This document shows positions 33,767 through 42,584 of a DNA stretch of 48,145 nt, in pieces (position 1 is the first letter of the stretch; each line of letters starts with the position of its first letter). The position numbers were made by a program, and so were the translations under genes. This DNA is from Marinobacter santoriniensis NKSG1 (GTDB lineage: Bacteria > Pseudomonadota > Gammaproteobacteria > Pseudomonadales > Oleiphilaceae): positions 1 through 48,145 of the forward strand of contig NZ_APAT01000010.1 of NCBI RefSeq assembly GCF_000347775.1. The letters run 5' to 3'. The notes beneath the pieces are model-generated. The model saw only the letters and a list, made by a program, of their open reading frames with translations, was not told the origin of the DNA and searched no databases.

Positions 33767-35386
33767 ATGAAAAAACAATATTCCATCCGTTTCCTGCTAC
33801 TGGCGGCTCTGGCCGCAGCCTTTTCGCTCGTTCTGGTTCTGACGGTCCTCTACAACGCCAGAGCCCAAAGCGATCATCTTGAGGAATACACGCACCGTTA
33901 TGTCGACGGGCTCGCCAAGTCCTATTTCGACGGCCTCAACACCATGATGCTGACCGGTACCATGGCCAACCGGGAGATGCTCCGGCAGAAATTTGCAGCG
34001 CCTGAAGACGTTCTGGATGTGCGGGTGATTCGCGGCGACCACGTCAAGCAGGTGTTCGGGAACGGGCTGGCCGAGGAGGAACAGCGCGGAGCGATGGATG
34101 AGCGAGCCCTCTCGGGTGAGCGTATCCAGACCTATACGGAAGGCGAGGATGGGCGCGTTTATACCCTGATCGAGCCGGTCATTGCCCGGGAAGACTACCA
34201 GGGGGTGAACTGTCTGGGGTGTCATCAGGCCAAAGAGGGCCAGGTATTGGGCGCCATTCGGGTGGACTACTCCATGGCCGACAGTGACGCCCGCCTGCAA
34301 CAGCAGTTGCTGGCCAGCGGTGGGATTCAGGTGGTGATTTTCGTCACCGTCTTTCTGCTGACCGCATTGGTTCTGGGGCGGCTGGTGTTTGCCCGCCTCC
34401 GCCGTCTTCATGACCGGATGGACGAGATCTCACGCAACTCGGATCTGACCATTGAGCTGGATGTGCATCGAAACGATGAAATCGGTTCCGTCTCCCGGGC
34501 CTTCAACAGGATGATGGCCAAAATACGGGAAAGCATGAATACCGTTCTGGATAACGCCGAACGCGTGGAGCAGGCCGCCAAGAGCATTTCGGTCAAGGCG
34601 GAAACCACGGAAAAGGAAGTCCTGGCGCAACGGGACAACACCGACCAGGTTGCGAGTGCCACCACGGAAATGGCGGCCTCGGCTGTTCAGGTCCGGGAAA
34701 ACGCGATTCACACGACCCAGAAATCGCTGGCCACGGTCGAGTCAGCCGGAACCGGGGAGACCCTGGCGAGAAATGCCGTCGAAGGCATTGAGGCGTTGAA
34801 CACAGAGGTCCAGGACGGGGCCCGTCGGATCGAGTTGCTTGACCAGCGTACGAGCCAGATGACCGATATGCTCAAGGTAATCTCTGATATTGCCGATCAG
34901 ACCAACCTTTTGGCCCTGAATGCGGCGATAGAAGCGGCACGGGCAGGAGAGCAGGGGCGTGGATTTGCCGTCGTCGCCGACGAGGTGCGCGGGCTGGCTG
35001 CAAGGACCCAGGATTCCACCGGCGATATTCGCAACACCATCGAGGGCCTGAAAGCGGAAGTGGTCGATTGTGTGGGCACCATGCGCCATGCCTCGGAACT
35101 CGCTGGCCAGCAGGTGGACGCTATCCTGAGCGTGGAAACGGAGCTTCAGGAGATTGCGTCAGCCGTCCGGGAAATTACCGGTCTGAACGAGGAAATGGAG
35201 AGCGCTGCGAATGAGCAGAGCCAGGTCTCTGAATCCATCAATCAAAACGTGATCGAGATCAGTCGGTCGAGTGAGCAAACGTCGGGCGATGCTCAGGAAA
35301 CGGCGCGGATTGCCGGCGATCTTCTGGCCATGGCGGAAAGCCTGCGTCGTACCATCGAACAGTTTCGTCTCAACCAGTCCCGATAG
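33767..35386 (+). CDS. Methyl-accepting chemoreceptor with periplasmic haem c motif, 539 aa
   Basis: This is a membrane chemotaxis or signalling receptor. TM1 is at about 9-29, followed by a periplasmic sensor domain (30-186), TM2 (187-207), HAMP (208-260) and a cytoplasmic signalling domain with the conserved hairpin [20 protein letters not shown]. The sensor domain contains CLGCH (C149, C152, H153), a c-type haem attachment motif, so it may sense redox state, oxygen or NO. I chose ATG 33767; the open frame from 33692 adds residues that do not look like a signal sequence. Confidence 0.9.
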   Translation: MKKQYSIRFLLLAALAAAFSLVLVLTVLYNARAQSDHLEEYTHRYVDGLAKSYFDGLNTMMLTGTMANREMLRQKFAAPEDVLDVRVIRGDHVKQVFGNGLAEEEQRGAMDERALSGERIQTYTEGEDGRVYTLIEPVIAREDYQGVNCLGCHQAKEGQVLGAIRVDYSMADSDARLQQQLLASGGIQVVIFVTVFLLTALVLGRLVFARLRRLHDRMDEISRNSDLTIELDVHRNDEIGSVSRAFNRMMAKIRESMNTVLDNAERVEQAAKSISVKAETTEKEVLAQRDNTDQVASATTEMAASAVQVRENAIHTTQKSLATVESAGTGETLARNAVEGIEALNTEVQDGARRIELLDQRTSQMTDMLKVISDIADQTNLLALNAAIEAARAGEQGRGFAVVADEVRGLAARTQDSTGDIRNTIEGLKAEVVDCVGTMRHASELAGQQVDAILSVETELQEIASAVREITGLNEEMESAANEQSQVSESINQNVIEISRSSEQTSGDAQETARIAGDLLAMAESLRRTIEQFRLNQSR

Positions 35387-35396
35387 CAGCGGTTGG

Positions 35397-35424
35397 CACC
35401 GGGGTTGAGGGATCAGCCCCGGTG
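35397..35424. terminator. Possible bidirectional terminator hairpin
   Basis: CACCGGGG / CCCCGGTG gives an 8-bp GC-rich stem with a 12-nt loop between the convergent chemoreceptor and hydrolase genes. It overlaps the hydrolase stop codon and lacks a clear T run. Confidence 0.4.
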
Positions 35425-36060
35425 GTCCGAAACAAAAGGATTGCTTTTGCGCTCCTGGCCGAACGTCGACATGGGGCCGTGCCCCGGAATGAAGGCCACT
35501 GCATCGCCAAGCGGGAACAGCTTTTCCCGGATGGACCGCACCAGTGTGTTGTAGTCCCCCTTCGGAAAATCCGTCCGACCGATTGATCCCTGGAACAGAA
35601 CGTCGCCAACGAGCGCCAGTCCGGATGCCTGATGGAAAAACACCACATGGCCCGGCGTGTGGCCGGGGCAGTGCAGGACTTCCAGGGTTTCTTCACCGAC
35701 AGTCACTGTGTCACCGTCCTCCAGCCAGTGATCGGGTGTGAACACCTCCGACGCAGGAAAGCCGAACATCTGTGCCTGCTGGGGCAGTCCCTGGATCCAG
35801 AAATTATCGTCGCGATGCGGTCCCTCGATCGGCAGTGACAGCGCTTTGGCCAGCTCGGCGGTGCCTCCGGCATGATCAATGTGCGCGTGGGTCAGAAGGA
35901 TCTTCTCGACGGTCACACCTTCCTCTGCAATGGCGGACCGGATTCGATCCAGGTCACCGCCGGGATCCACCACTGCGGCTTTGCCCGTGGCGTCGCACCA
36001 GATGAGGGAACAGTTCTGTTGGAAAGGCGTGACAGGAATGATTCTGTACTTCAGGGACAT
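35413..36060 (-). CDS. Metallo-beta-lactamase-fold hydrolase (glyoxalase II-like, YcbL type), 215 aa
   Basis: It has the complete binuclear zinc site of the glyoxalase II group: THAHIDHAGG (H58, H60, D62, H63), H134 in CPGHTPGH, D153 (LVGDVLF) and H194 (IPGHGP). The length of 215 fits the short YcbL-type hydrolases rather than the 250-residue GloB with its C-terminal substrate-binding domain. It probably cleaves S-lactoylglutathione or a related thioester in the cytoplasm; the substrate is inferred from the family. Confidence 0.88.
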   Translation of the reverse strand: MSLKYRIIPVTPFQQNCSLIWCDATGKAAVVDPGGDLDRIRSAIAEEGVTVEKILLTHAHIDHAGGTAELAKALSLPIEGPHRDDNFWIQGLPQQAQMFGFPASEVFTPDHWLEDGDTVTVGEETLEVLHCPGHTPGHVVFFHQASGLALVGDVLFQGSIGRTDFPKGDYNTLVRSIREKLFPLGDAVAFIPGHGPMSTFGQERKSNPFVSDHRG

Positions 36061-36150
36061 ACCTTTTCTCGAACGGAGTGGGTCAGGGGTATCGGGTTAT
36101 CATACCAACAATGGTAAGGTTCCGGGCTGACTCATGATAGAGGGTAGGTA

Positions 36151-36819
36151 ATGACGATGACAGCCCTGGATACGCTGCAGATCGATACCGGTGATCATCC
36201 GGAGATAACGGTAATCTGGCTTCACGGGCTGGGTGCCAGCGGCCACGATTTCGAGCCTGTGGTTCCCGAGTTGGCCTTTGGTAAAGGCCGGCCGGTCCGG
36301 TTTATCTTTCCCCACGCGCCGGATATGCCGGTCACGGTGAACGGTGGCATGGTGATGCCGGCCTGGTACGACATCCTCGCCATGGACATTGATCGCAAGG
36401 TCGACGAACCCCAGCTCAAGGTTTCTGCCCGGGCAGTCGCCAGGCTGATCGAGCAGGAGCGGGATCGTGGCGTCGCCAGCGAGAATATTATTATTGGCGG
36501 GTTTTCCCAGGGTGGGGCGGTCGCCTACGAGCTGGCGCTGAGCTATCCCGAACGGCTTGGTGGACTCTTCGCATTGTCGACCTACTACGCCACCGCAGAG
36601 ACCATCGAACTATCCGAGCCCAACCGGGAACTGCCGGTATTCATCGGCCATGGTCGTTTCGATCCGATCGTTCCGGAATCGCTTGGCCAGGCGGCAAAAA
36701 CGCAACTCGAGAGCCAGGGATTCCAGCCCGAATTTCATTCCTATGGCATGGACCACAGTCTGTGTCTGGAAGAAATCCGGGATCTGGACTCGTTTCTCGA
36801 GCGGTGCCGTGAACAATAG
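36151..36819 (+). CDS. Alpha/beta-hydrolase carboxylesterase (phospholipase/carboxylesterase family), 222 aa
   Basis: It belongs to the cytosolic esterase family related to acyl-protein thioesterase. The oxyanion motif WLHGLGASGHDF is near the N-terminus, the nucleophile Ser lies in GGFSQGGAVAYEL, Asp in GRFDPIVP and His in MDHSLCLEEI. ATG 36151 follows GGTAGGTA. It is a short-chain ester hydrolase; the physiological substrate is unknown. It converges with the DUF3365 gene. Confidence 0.9.
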   Translation: MTMTALDTLQIDTGDHPEITVIWLHGLGASGHDFEPVVPELAFGKGRPVRFIFPHAPDMPVTVNGGMVMPAWYDILAMDIDRKVDEPQLKVSARAVARLIEQERDRGVASENIIIGGFSQGGAVAYELALSYPERLGGLFALSTYYATAETIELSEPNRELPVFIGHGRFDPIVPESLGQAAKTQLESQGFQPEFHSYGMDHSLCLEEIRDLDSFLERCREQ

Positions 36820-36855
36820 CCACCTGGCCGTTGTCTGATTGCCGGCTCCGGACAA

Positions 36856-37431
36856 TCAGCGCTCCGGCTCATAGGTGACGACGAACGCGCCCCTGAGTTC
36901 CCCCTCGGAGAAACCGGTGGCCTGGTCGTTCGGATAGAGTTCCGCCAACTTCGCCTTTACGCCCGGATCAATGGATTTGCCATGACATCCGAGGCAGAGC
37001 TTCTGAGTGGGAATGGCGCTCATATACTGAAAGGCGGGTTGTCCGGTTGCATCCGATACCTGCCAGGTTTCGACTGGCTTGCCATTTTTTACCGGCTGTC
37101 GGTCCATGGCCTGCAGTTGCAGCCGCTGCCATTCAGTTGGCGTGTTTCCGGGGTTGCGGACCTTGAGACTGGTGCGGCTGATGGTCCAGGCGCCCTTGCT
37201 GTTCGAGGCGGCAATCTCCGGAGCCACGGTATTACATACTCCGATTCCATTCTCTAATCCCCCTTCCTTGATGGCTGCCTGCAGAGCCTGCTTTAAAGAT
37301 CCTCCGAAGTCCTTGACCATGGTGCGTGCTTCAGCGACCAGGGCTTCCGTGGATGGGCTGTTTTCCTGCGCGATGGCGCCGACGGGAGCTAATGCGAGCA
37401 GTAGGGCGGATGCCAATGCGGGCCGGTTCAT
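36856..37431 (-). CDS. Periplasmic DUF3365-type haem c protein, 191 aa
   Basis: It has a signal peptide at residues 1 to about 21 (ALLLALAPVGAIAQ). The rest fits the DUF3365 / Tll0287-like fold, with the family segments GIGVCNTVAPEIA, WTISRTSLKVRNPGNTPTEW and the haem c site LCLGCHGK (C146, C149, H150) near the C-terminus. Such domains occur alone or as sensor parts of signalling proteins and are thought to bind haem for redox or gas sensing. It lies 1.5 kb from the chemoreceptor at 33767, which also carries a CxxCH. Function inferred only at this level. Confidence 0.85.
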   Translation of the reverse strand: MNRPALASALLLALAPVGAIAQENSPSTEALVAEARTMVKDFGGSLKQALQAAIKEGGLENGIGVCNTVAPEIAASNSKGAWTISRTSLKVRNPGNTPTEWQRLQLQAMDRQPVKNGKPVETWQVSDATGQPAFQYMSAIPTQKLCLGCHGKSIDPGVKAKLAELYPNDQATGFSEGELRGAFVVTYEPER

Positions 37432-37572
37432 AGATCACCTCCTGATGAGTCCTGTTTAACCTGTCAGTATAGAGCTCGTAGCCGTTCCGATATTGATTTA
37501 TCCCGGTGGTGCGACGATCTGTCGCCGCGACAACCGGCAATTGACCAGTCCTATCAAGCTCATCGATTCATT

Positions 37573-37602
37573 ATTCCATAACGAACTATCGTTATTCCAT
37601 AA
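37573..37602. promoter_or_regulatory. Operator-like repeat upstream of the persulfide dioxygenase gene
   Basis: ATTCCATAA is repeated at 37573-37581 and 37594-37602, spaced by 21 nt (two helical turns). Between them ATAACGA-ACTA-TCGTTAT forms a 7-bp dyad. It lies about 55-80 nt before the start of the gene at 37655. Persulfide dioxygenase genes are often controlled by sulfide-sensing repressors of the BigR/SqrR type, but no regulator is encoded nearby. Confidence 0.55.
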
Positions 37603-37654
37603 AGTATGTTTAAATTGTGGGCAATGATTCATACCCCAAAGGGAGGGCAAGACT

Positions 37655-38521
37655 GTGCAGACGCCGCTGGTCACCCATTTCTTCGACGAACCGACCAACA
37701 CGTTCAGCTACGTGGTTCGCGACCCGCAAAGCTCGGCATGCGCCATTATCGATTCAGTGCTGGATTTCGATTATGCAGCGGGCCGAACCGATGTCCGTTC
37801 CGCCGACGAGATTGTCCGGCATGTCAGGAATAACGGACTGACCGTTGAATGGATTCTCGAAACTCATGTGCATGCGGATCACCTGTCGGCCGCCCCGTAT
37901 CTTCAGCAACAGCTGAACGGCCAAACCGGCATTGGCGAAAAAATCGTGGATGTTCAGGAAATCTTCGGAAAGGTCTTTAACGCCGGTACGGACTTTGCCC
38001 GGGACGGCAGCCAGTTCGATCGCCTGTTCAAGGAAGGCGATACCTTCCGGATTGGCAAGCTCGAAGGTCGCGTTCTTCACACCCCTGGCCACACCCCGGC
38101 GTGTCTGACCTACGTGATTGGGGATGCCGCGTTTGTCGGTGACACGCTCTTCGCTCCGGATTCCGGGACAGCCCGCTGTGATTTTCCGGGAGGCGATGCC
38201 CATACTCTCTACCGTTCCGTCCAGAAAGTGCTGGCACTGCCGGGTGACACCCGGATCTTCCTGTGTCACGACTACAAGGGCGCCGGGCGCGACGAATTCC
38301 TTCACGAAACAACGGTGGCTGAGCAGCTGGCGAACAATATCCATGTGGGTGAAGGCATGAGCGAAAGCGATTTCGTCAGGCTCAGAACCGAGCGTGATGC
38401 CACATTGAACATGCCTCGTCTGATTTTGCCGTCGGTGCAGGTCAACATGAGGGCGGGTGACATGCCGCCGGCAGAGGATAACGGCCAGGTGTACCTGAAA
38501 GTCCCGCTCAACCGCTTTTAA
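37655..38521 (+). CDS. Persulfide dioxygenase-like metallo-beta-lactamase protein (Blh/ETHE1 type), 288 aa
   Basis: This is a mononuclear iron oxygenase of the metallo-beta-lactamase fold that oxidises glutathione persulfide. Motifs: THVHADHLSA (H71, H73, D75, H76), H146 in HTPGHTPACL, D163 and H205 (FLCHDY). The segment TARCDFPGGDAHTLYRSV is characteristic of the persulfide dioxygenase branch. The GTG at 37655 has a strong GGGAGGG upstream. The next gene, 35 nt on, is a SulP-type transporter, a common partner in sulfide detoxification gene pairs where it may export sulfite or sulfate. Confidence 0.85.
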   Translation: MQTPLVTHFFDEPTNTFSYVVRDPQSSACAIIDSVLDFDYAAGRTDVRSADEIVRHVRNNGLTVEWILETHVHADHLSAAPYLQQQLNGQTGIGEKIVDVQEIFGKVFNAGTDFARDGSQFDRLFKEGDTFRIGKLEGRVLHTPGHTPACLTYVIGDAAFVGDTLFAPDSGTARCDFPGGDAHTLYRSVQKVLALPGDTRIFLCHDYKGAGRDEFLHETTVAEQLANNIHVGEGMSESDFVRLRTERDATLNMPRLILPSVQVNMRAGDMPPAEDNGQVYLKVPLNRF

Positions 38522-38555
38522 GGGGAGTCCGGTAACGCAAGGAGTTCGATAGGAA

Positions 38556-40307
38556 ATGAAGCGGATTGCCAAATTCCTGCCCATTCTGGGTTGGCTGAAA
38601 ACGTACCGGGGCGACACCTTCGTCAGTGACACTCTGGCTGCGGTCATTGTTACCCTGATGCTCGTGCCCCAGGCACTGGCGTATGCGTTGCTCGCGGGGT
38701 TACCTCCGGAGGTTGGACTGTACGCGAGTATGATCCCGCTGGTGGTCTATGCCGTGTTCGGAACCAGTGCAACGCTGGCCGTCGGCCCCGTGGCGGTTGC
38801 CTCGTTGATGACGGCTTCCGCACTGGGCGGAATAGCGGCTGCCGGAACGCCGGAGTATGTGGGCGCCGCCCTGGTGCTGGCAACGCTTTCCGGCCTGATC
38901 CTTGTTGCCATGGGCCTCCTGCGTCTCGGGTTTATGGCCAACTTTCTGAGCCATCCCGTGATTTCCGGCTTCGTCACGGCATCCGGAATACTGATCGCCG
39001 GCAGTCAGATTGGCCATATCCTCGGGATCAAGGGCGGTGGCCACAATCTGATCGAGATGGTTCACGGGCTCTGGCAGCAGCTTGGCGGGATCAATCCAAT
39101 AACCCTTTTGATTGGCGGTGGGGTTGCGGTGTATCTCTACCTCTGCCGACGCTACCTGAAAAAATGGCTGACAGGCCTGGGGCTTTCAGCGCGTCTGGCA
39201 GACCTGAGCGCTAAAGCCGCGCCGGTGTCTGCAGTGATCGTGACGACGCTGGCCGCGTGGCATTTTGACCTCGGAGCGGCCGGGGTAAATCTGGTCGGCG
39301 ACGTTCCCAAAGGGCTTCCAAGCATCAGCCTGCCGTCCCTTGACCCGGAGATCTGGGCCACGCTGGTGCCGGCGGCTGTGCTGATCAGTCTTGTGGGTTT
39401 CGTGGAGTCCGTATCCGTGGCCCAGACCCTGGCAGCCAAAAGGCGCCAGAGAATTGATCCCGACTCTGAGCTGATCGCTTTGGGGCTGGCAAACATGGGT
39501 GCTGGAATCAGCGGGGGCTCCCCCGTCTCAGGAGGCTTCTCCCGGTCTGTGGTTAACTTCGAGGCCGGTGCTCAAACTCCCATCGCGGGCGCGCTGACTG
39601 CCGTCGGCATTGCACTCGCCACGCTCACGCTGACGGGTTTCCTGGCCTTTCTGCCCAAGGCGACCCTTGCCGCCACGATTATCATTGCGGTGTCCACACT
39701 GATTGACTTTGCCGCGATCCGGCGAACGCTGGCCTACTCCAGGGGCGATGCCGCAGCCATGCTTGCGACCATCATCCTGACGCTTGTTCAGGGTGTCGAA
39801 GCGGGCATTCTCGTCGGGGTGGGGCTTTCAATCGGCTTGTATCTATATCGCACGAGCCGCCCCCACAGCGCTGTTGTCGGTCGCATTCCCGGTACGGAGC
39901 ATTTCCGGAACATCCGGCGCCACGACGTGGAGATCGATGAGGAGACCCTGGTACTGCGGGTGGACGAAAGCCTTTACTTTGCCAATGCCCGGTTTCTGGA
40001 AGAAACCGTATTGGAACTGGTATCCGAGCATCCCAGGGTCAAAGAGCTGGTTCTCGCCTGTCAGGCGGTGAACGCCATTGATGCTTCGGCGCTCGAAAGC
40101 CTTGAGACGATCAACGCACGTCTGAGAGACGCCGGGATTCGTTTGCATCTTGCAGAGGTGAAGGGGCCGGTTATGGATCGGCTCAAGGGAACCGATTTCT
40201 GTGCGGAACTGACCGGCCAGATCTTCCTGAGTACCTACGATGCCTGGAAAAACCTGGTAAAGCCCCCAGTCGACAAACCCTGTGAATCGGGGGCTCCGGT
40301 TATCTGA
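38556..40307 (+). CDS. SulP-family inorganic anion transporter with STAS domain, 583 aa
   Basis: This is a membrane transporter of the SulP (SLC26-like) family. About 12 membrane helices are visible from residue 25 to 420, with the signature ALAYALLAGLPPEVGLYASM near the start and GLANMGAGISGGSPVSGGFS in the middle. The C-terminal 130 residues form a STAS domain (LVLRVDESLYFANARFLEET; LACQAVNAIDASALESLE). It follows the persulfide dioxygenase gene, 35 nt away on the same strand, and likely belongs to its operon. The exact anion is not known; sulfate or sulfite export would fit the neighbour. Confidence 0.92.
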   Translation: MKRIAKFLPILGWLKTYRGDTFVSDTLAAVIVTLMLVPQALAYALLAGLPPEVGLYASMIPLVVYAVFGTSATLAVGPVAVASLMTASALGGIAAAGTPEYVGAALVLATLSGLILVAMGLLRLGFMANFLSHPVISGFVTASGILIAGSQIGHILGIKGGGHNLIEMVHGLWQQLGGINPITLLIGGGVAVYLYLCRRYLKKWLTGLGLSARLADLSAKAAPVSAVIVTTLAAWHFDLGAAGVNLVGDVPKGLPSISLPSLDPEIWATLVPAAVLISLVGFVESVSVAQTLAAKRRQRIDPDSELIALGLANMGAGISGGSPVSGGFSRSVVNFEAGAQTPIAGALTAVGIALATLTLTGFLAFLPKATLAATIIIAVSTLIDFAAIRRTLAYSRGDAAAMLATIILTLVQGVEAGILVGVGLSIGLYLYRTSRPHSAVVGRIPGTEHFRNIRRHDVEIDEETLVLRVDESLYFANARFLEETVLELVSEHPRVKELVLACQAVNAIDASALESLETINARLRDAGIRLHLAEVKGPVMDRLKGTDFCAELTGQIFLSTYDAWKNLVKPPVDKPCESGAPVI

Positions 40308-40319
40308 TTGGGTCAGATA
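40301..40319. terminator. Possible terminator hairpin between convergent genes
   Basis: TATCTGA-TTGGG-TCAGATA, a 7-bp stem, overlaps the SulP stop and precedes the convergent gene end at 40329. It has no T run, so it is a weak candidate. Confidence 0.35.
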
Positions 40320-40328
40320 GAGCCGGGG

Positions 40329-41003
40329 CTACCATGCCAGCCAGATAACGTGGCGGGCGCCCTTGCCAGGACGCAGCGCACGAACGGTCACTGGCTCCAC
40401 GGAAAACCCGGCGCGGCGAAGCCTCTCGGTAAACGCCTGCTCCGGGCCGGCGGACCAATAGGCCAGGATGCCCTCGGGGCTCAGAGAATTCTGGGCGGCA
40501 GCAATACCCTCCGGGGAATAAATCCAGTTATTCTCCTTGCGGGTCAGGCCTTCCGGTCCATTATCCACATCCAGCAGGATGGCATCCCATTGTCCGTCGC
40601 CGGTTCTGAGTAGTTCTGCGACATCACCGATATGTACACTCGCCCGGGGATCCTTCAGCGGGTTTCCCGCGGCGGCTCCCAGGGGGCCCCGGTTCCATTC
40701 CTCCACTTCGGGAACCAGTTCTGCCACCGTTACCCGGGCCTCTTCACCCAGCGCTGATAACGCTGCGGCCAGAGTAAATCCCATCCCCAGGCCGCCAATC
40801 AGGACGCGGGGCGAGGGTAGTCCGGCGATACGTTCACAGGCAAGGGTGGCCAGAGCGTCCTCGGAACCATGAATACGGCTGTTCATAAGCTCTCCGGTGG
40901 TGCCGGCGATCTTGATCGAGAATTCATCATTGCGTTGCAAAAGGCGAAGCTGTGTCCCCTTGCCGGGAATCGTTGCGGTGCCGATTTCAGTGAAGCGGGC
41001 CAT
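40329..41003 (-). CDS. Spermidine synthase-like (spermine/spermidine synthase fold) protein, 224 aa
   Basis: It has a Rossmann methyltransferase-like fold with the glycine-rich motif VLIGGLGMGFTLAAAL and a conserved acidic pair in DAILLDVDNGPEGL. The arrangement (short N-terminal beta region, then GGLGMG) resembles spermidine synthase-like proteins lacking the decarboxylated SAM specificity residues, so the actual reaction is uncertain. It ends close to the SulP gene (22 nt) and is convergent with it. Confidence 0.75.
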   Translation of the reverse strand: MARFTEIGTATIPGKGTQLRLLQRNDEFSIKIAGTTGELMNSRIHGSEDALATLACERIAGLPSPRVLIGGLGMGFTLAAALSALGEEARVTVAELVPEVEEWNRGPLGAAAGNPLKDPRASVHIGDVAELLRTGDGQWDAILLDVDNGPEGLTRKENNWIYSPEGIAAAQNSLSPEGILAYWSAGPEQAFTERLRRAGFSVEPVTVRALRPGKGARHVIWLAW

Positions 41004-41080
41004 TTGGGTTCCGGATAGATAAACGGATTCGCAGTTTAACCTGCGTGGTTCAGGGAGAACATGTCTGGGGAAGGAAAAGC

Positions 41081-41157
41081 TGGTACCCCCGGCAGGACTC
41101 GAACCTGCTACCTTCCCCTTAGGAGGGGGACGCTCTATCCAGATGAGCTACGGGGGC
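41081..41157 (-). tRNA. tRNA-Arg (anticodon CCT)
   Basis: On the minus strand the cloverleaf folds fully: acceptor GCCCCCG/CGGGGGT (including a terminal G-T pair), D-arm GCTC/GAGC, anticodon stem TCCCC/GGGGA with loop CTCCTAA (anticodon CCT), T-arm GCAGG-TTCGAGT-CCTGC and encoded CCA at 41081-41083. It reads AGG arginine codons. Confidence 0.95.
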
Positions 41158-41244
41158 AAATCTTTGAGAAGGCCGGTATGATAGCGGGCAAGGGCTTGTG
41201 GCTCAAGGTGTTGTCTCAGTTGAAAGATCTTCCGGGAGCGGGGT

Positions 41245-41952
41245 GTGTCTGAAGGGTTCGCGTTAAGCGTGATTGTTCCGGTGTGGAATGAGGCCGATGG
41301 CATTACCGCTACGCTGAAGGCTCTGCAGGACATTCGGGCGGCCGGCCATGAGGTTCTGGTGGTGGATGCCGGCAGCCCGGACGGCACGGCCGATCTGGCT
41401 CGTCCGCTGTGTGACCGGCTTGTGGTCTCGGAAAAGGGGCGGGCCGCACAGATGAATGCGGGAGCGTCCGAGGCCCGGGGCAATGTTTTTCTCTTCCTTC
41501 ACGCGGATACCCGTTTGCCGCCCTCGGCACTTGCTGACCTGGACCGGTTTTTCCACAGCCGTCGGTCGTGGGGGCGTTTCGACGTTCGCCTGAGTGGTGG
41601 TCGCTTTCTGTTTCGTGTGATCGGCTGGTTCATGAATCGGCGGTCCCGTCTCACCGGAGTCTGTACCGGCGATCAGGCCCTGTTCGTGCGCCGCGCCCTG
41701 TTTGAGGATCTCGGCGGGTTTGAACCGATTCCGTTGATGGAGGACGTCGAGTTCTCCAGCCGATTGGCGAGGCGGTCGAGGCCTTTTTGCGTATCGGCAC
41801 CGGTGGTAACCGACAGCCGGCGATGGGAACATCTGGGGCCATGGCGCACCATTTTTTTGATGTGGCGTCTGCGTTGGCGTTACTGGCGTGGTGAATCGCC
41901 GGAGACACTTTCACTGTCCTATAGAACGGATGTCCGAAATGCCCGACACTGA
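41245..41952 (+). CDS. Family 2 glycosyltransferase, TIGR04283 type, 235 aa
   Basis: This is a GT-A-fold glycosyltransferase: SVIVPVWNEADGITATL at the N-terminus, VVDAGSPDGTADLA, then FLFLHADTRLPP (acidic donor-site motif) and GVCTGDQALFVRRALFEDLG. The overall pattern matches the TIGR04283 group, named for a proposed role in arsenosugar synthesis; the true role in marine bacteria is not settled. GTG 41245 follows GGGAG. The last 23 nt overlap the next gene, which is of the TIGR04282 type that commonly accompanies it. Confidence 0.85.
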   Translation: MSEGFALSVIVPVWNEADGITATLKALQDIRAAGHEVLVVDAGSPDGTADLARPLCDRLVVSEKGRAAQMNAGASEARGNVFLFLHADTRLPPSALADLDRFFHSRRSWGRFDVRLSGGRFLFRVIGWFMNRRSRLTGVCTGDQALFVRRALFEDLGGFEPIPLMEDVEFSSRLARRSRPFCVSAPVVTDSRRWEHLGPWRTIFLMWRLRWRYWRGESPETLSLSYRTDVRNARH

Positions 41953-42577
41953 ACGCGCCGCTGATGCGGTTTTCCTGCAGTTTGCCAAATGGCCGGAAGC
42001 CGGTCGTGTGAAGACCCGCTTGATGCCTGAGCTGGGTGCTGACGGAGCTCTGGACGCTCATAACCGGCTCACGTTGAGTGTGCTGGACAATCTGTGTGCC
42101 ACCGGCTATCCGGTTCAGTTCTGGTGGGATCGTCTCTGCGAAGGTGACCTTGCGGACGCGGCGACCATTCTGCAGGAGGTTGAGGGCGCGGGACTGGTTC
42201 AGAAGACGCAACAGGGGGCGACCCTGGGCGACCGGATGGAGGCGGCCCTGTCCACATCGCTGCAAGCCCATTCGCGGGCGCTTGTGGTGGGCAGCGATTG
42301 CCCATCGGTTGATCCGGCCTATGCGCGAAAAGCCGTCGAATGCCTTGCTGGTCATGATGTTGTGCTTGGCCCCTCCGAAGACGGTGGGTACGTCCTGATC
42401 GGAGCGGCTCGTGTGGTCGAAGGTATGCTTTCGGGAATTGACTGGGGAACGCCCCGGGTGCTGGCTCAGACCTGTGAGAGGCTGGAAGAAAAGGGGCTCA
42501 GCTTTGCGTTGCTGGAGCCCCGATGGGATGTGGATGAGCCTGAGGACTGGCTGCGGTTCCTCAGGCAGGTTCAGTAG
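41930..42577 (+). CDS. TIGR04282-type glycosyltransferase (DUF2064), 215 aa
   Basis: It has a nucleotidyl/glycosyltransferase-like fold. The N-terminus VFLQFAKWPEAGRVKTRLMP is the DUF2064 signature; VVGSDCPSVDP and LGPSEDGGYVLIGA follow. ATG 41930 and ATG 41939 are both possible; I keep the first. It overlaps the upstream glycosyltransferase gene and is typically found with it. The two are likely to act in one pathway on an unusual sugar or lipid-linked glycan; the product is unknown. Confidence 0.82.
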   Translation: MSEMPDTERAADAVFLQFAKWPEAGRVKTRLMPELGADGALDAHNRLTLSVLDNLCATGYPVQFWWDRLCEGDLADAATILQEVEGAGLVQKTQQGATLGDRMEAALSTSLQAHSRALVVGSDCPSVDPAYARKAVECLAGHDVVLGPSEDGGYVLIGAARVVEGMLSGIDWGTPRVLAQTCERLEEKGLSFALLEPRWDVDEPEDWLRFLRQVQ

Positions 42578-42584
42578 AGCGGGC

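Noticed and set aside
37754..38647. 297-codon minus-strand reading frame
   Set aside because: Antisense to the persulfide dioxygenase gene, which carries the full metal-ligand set.
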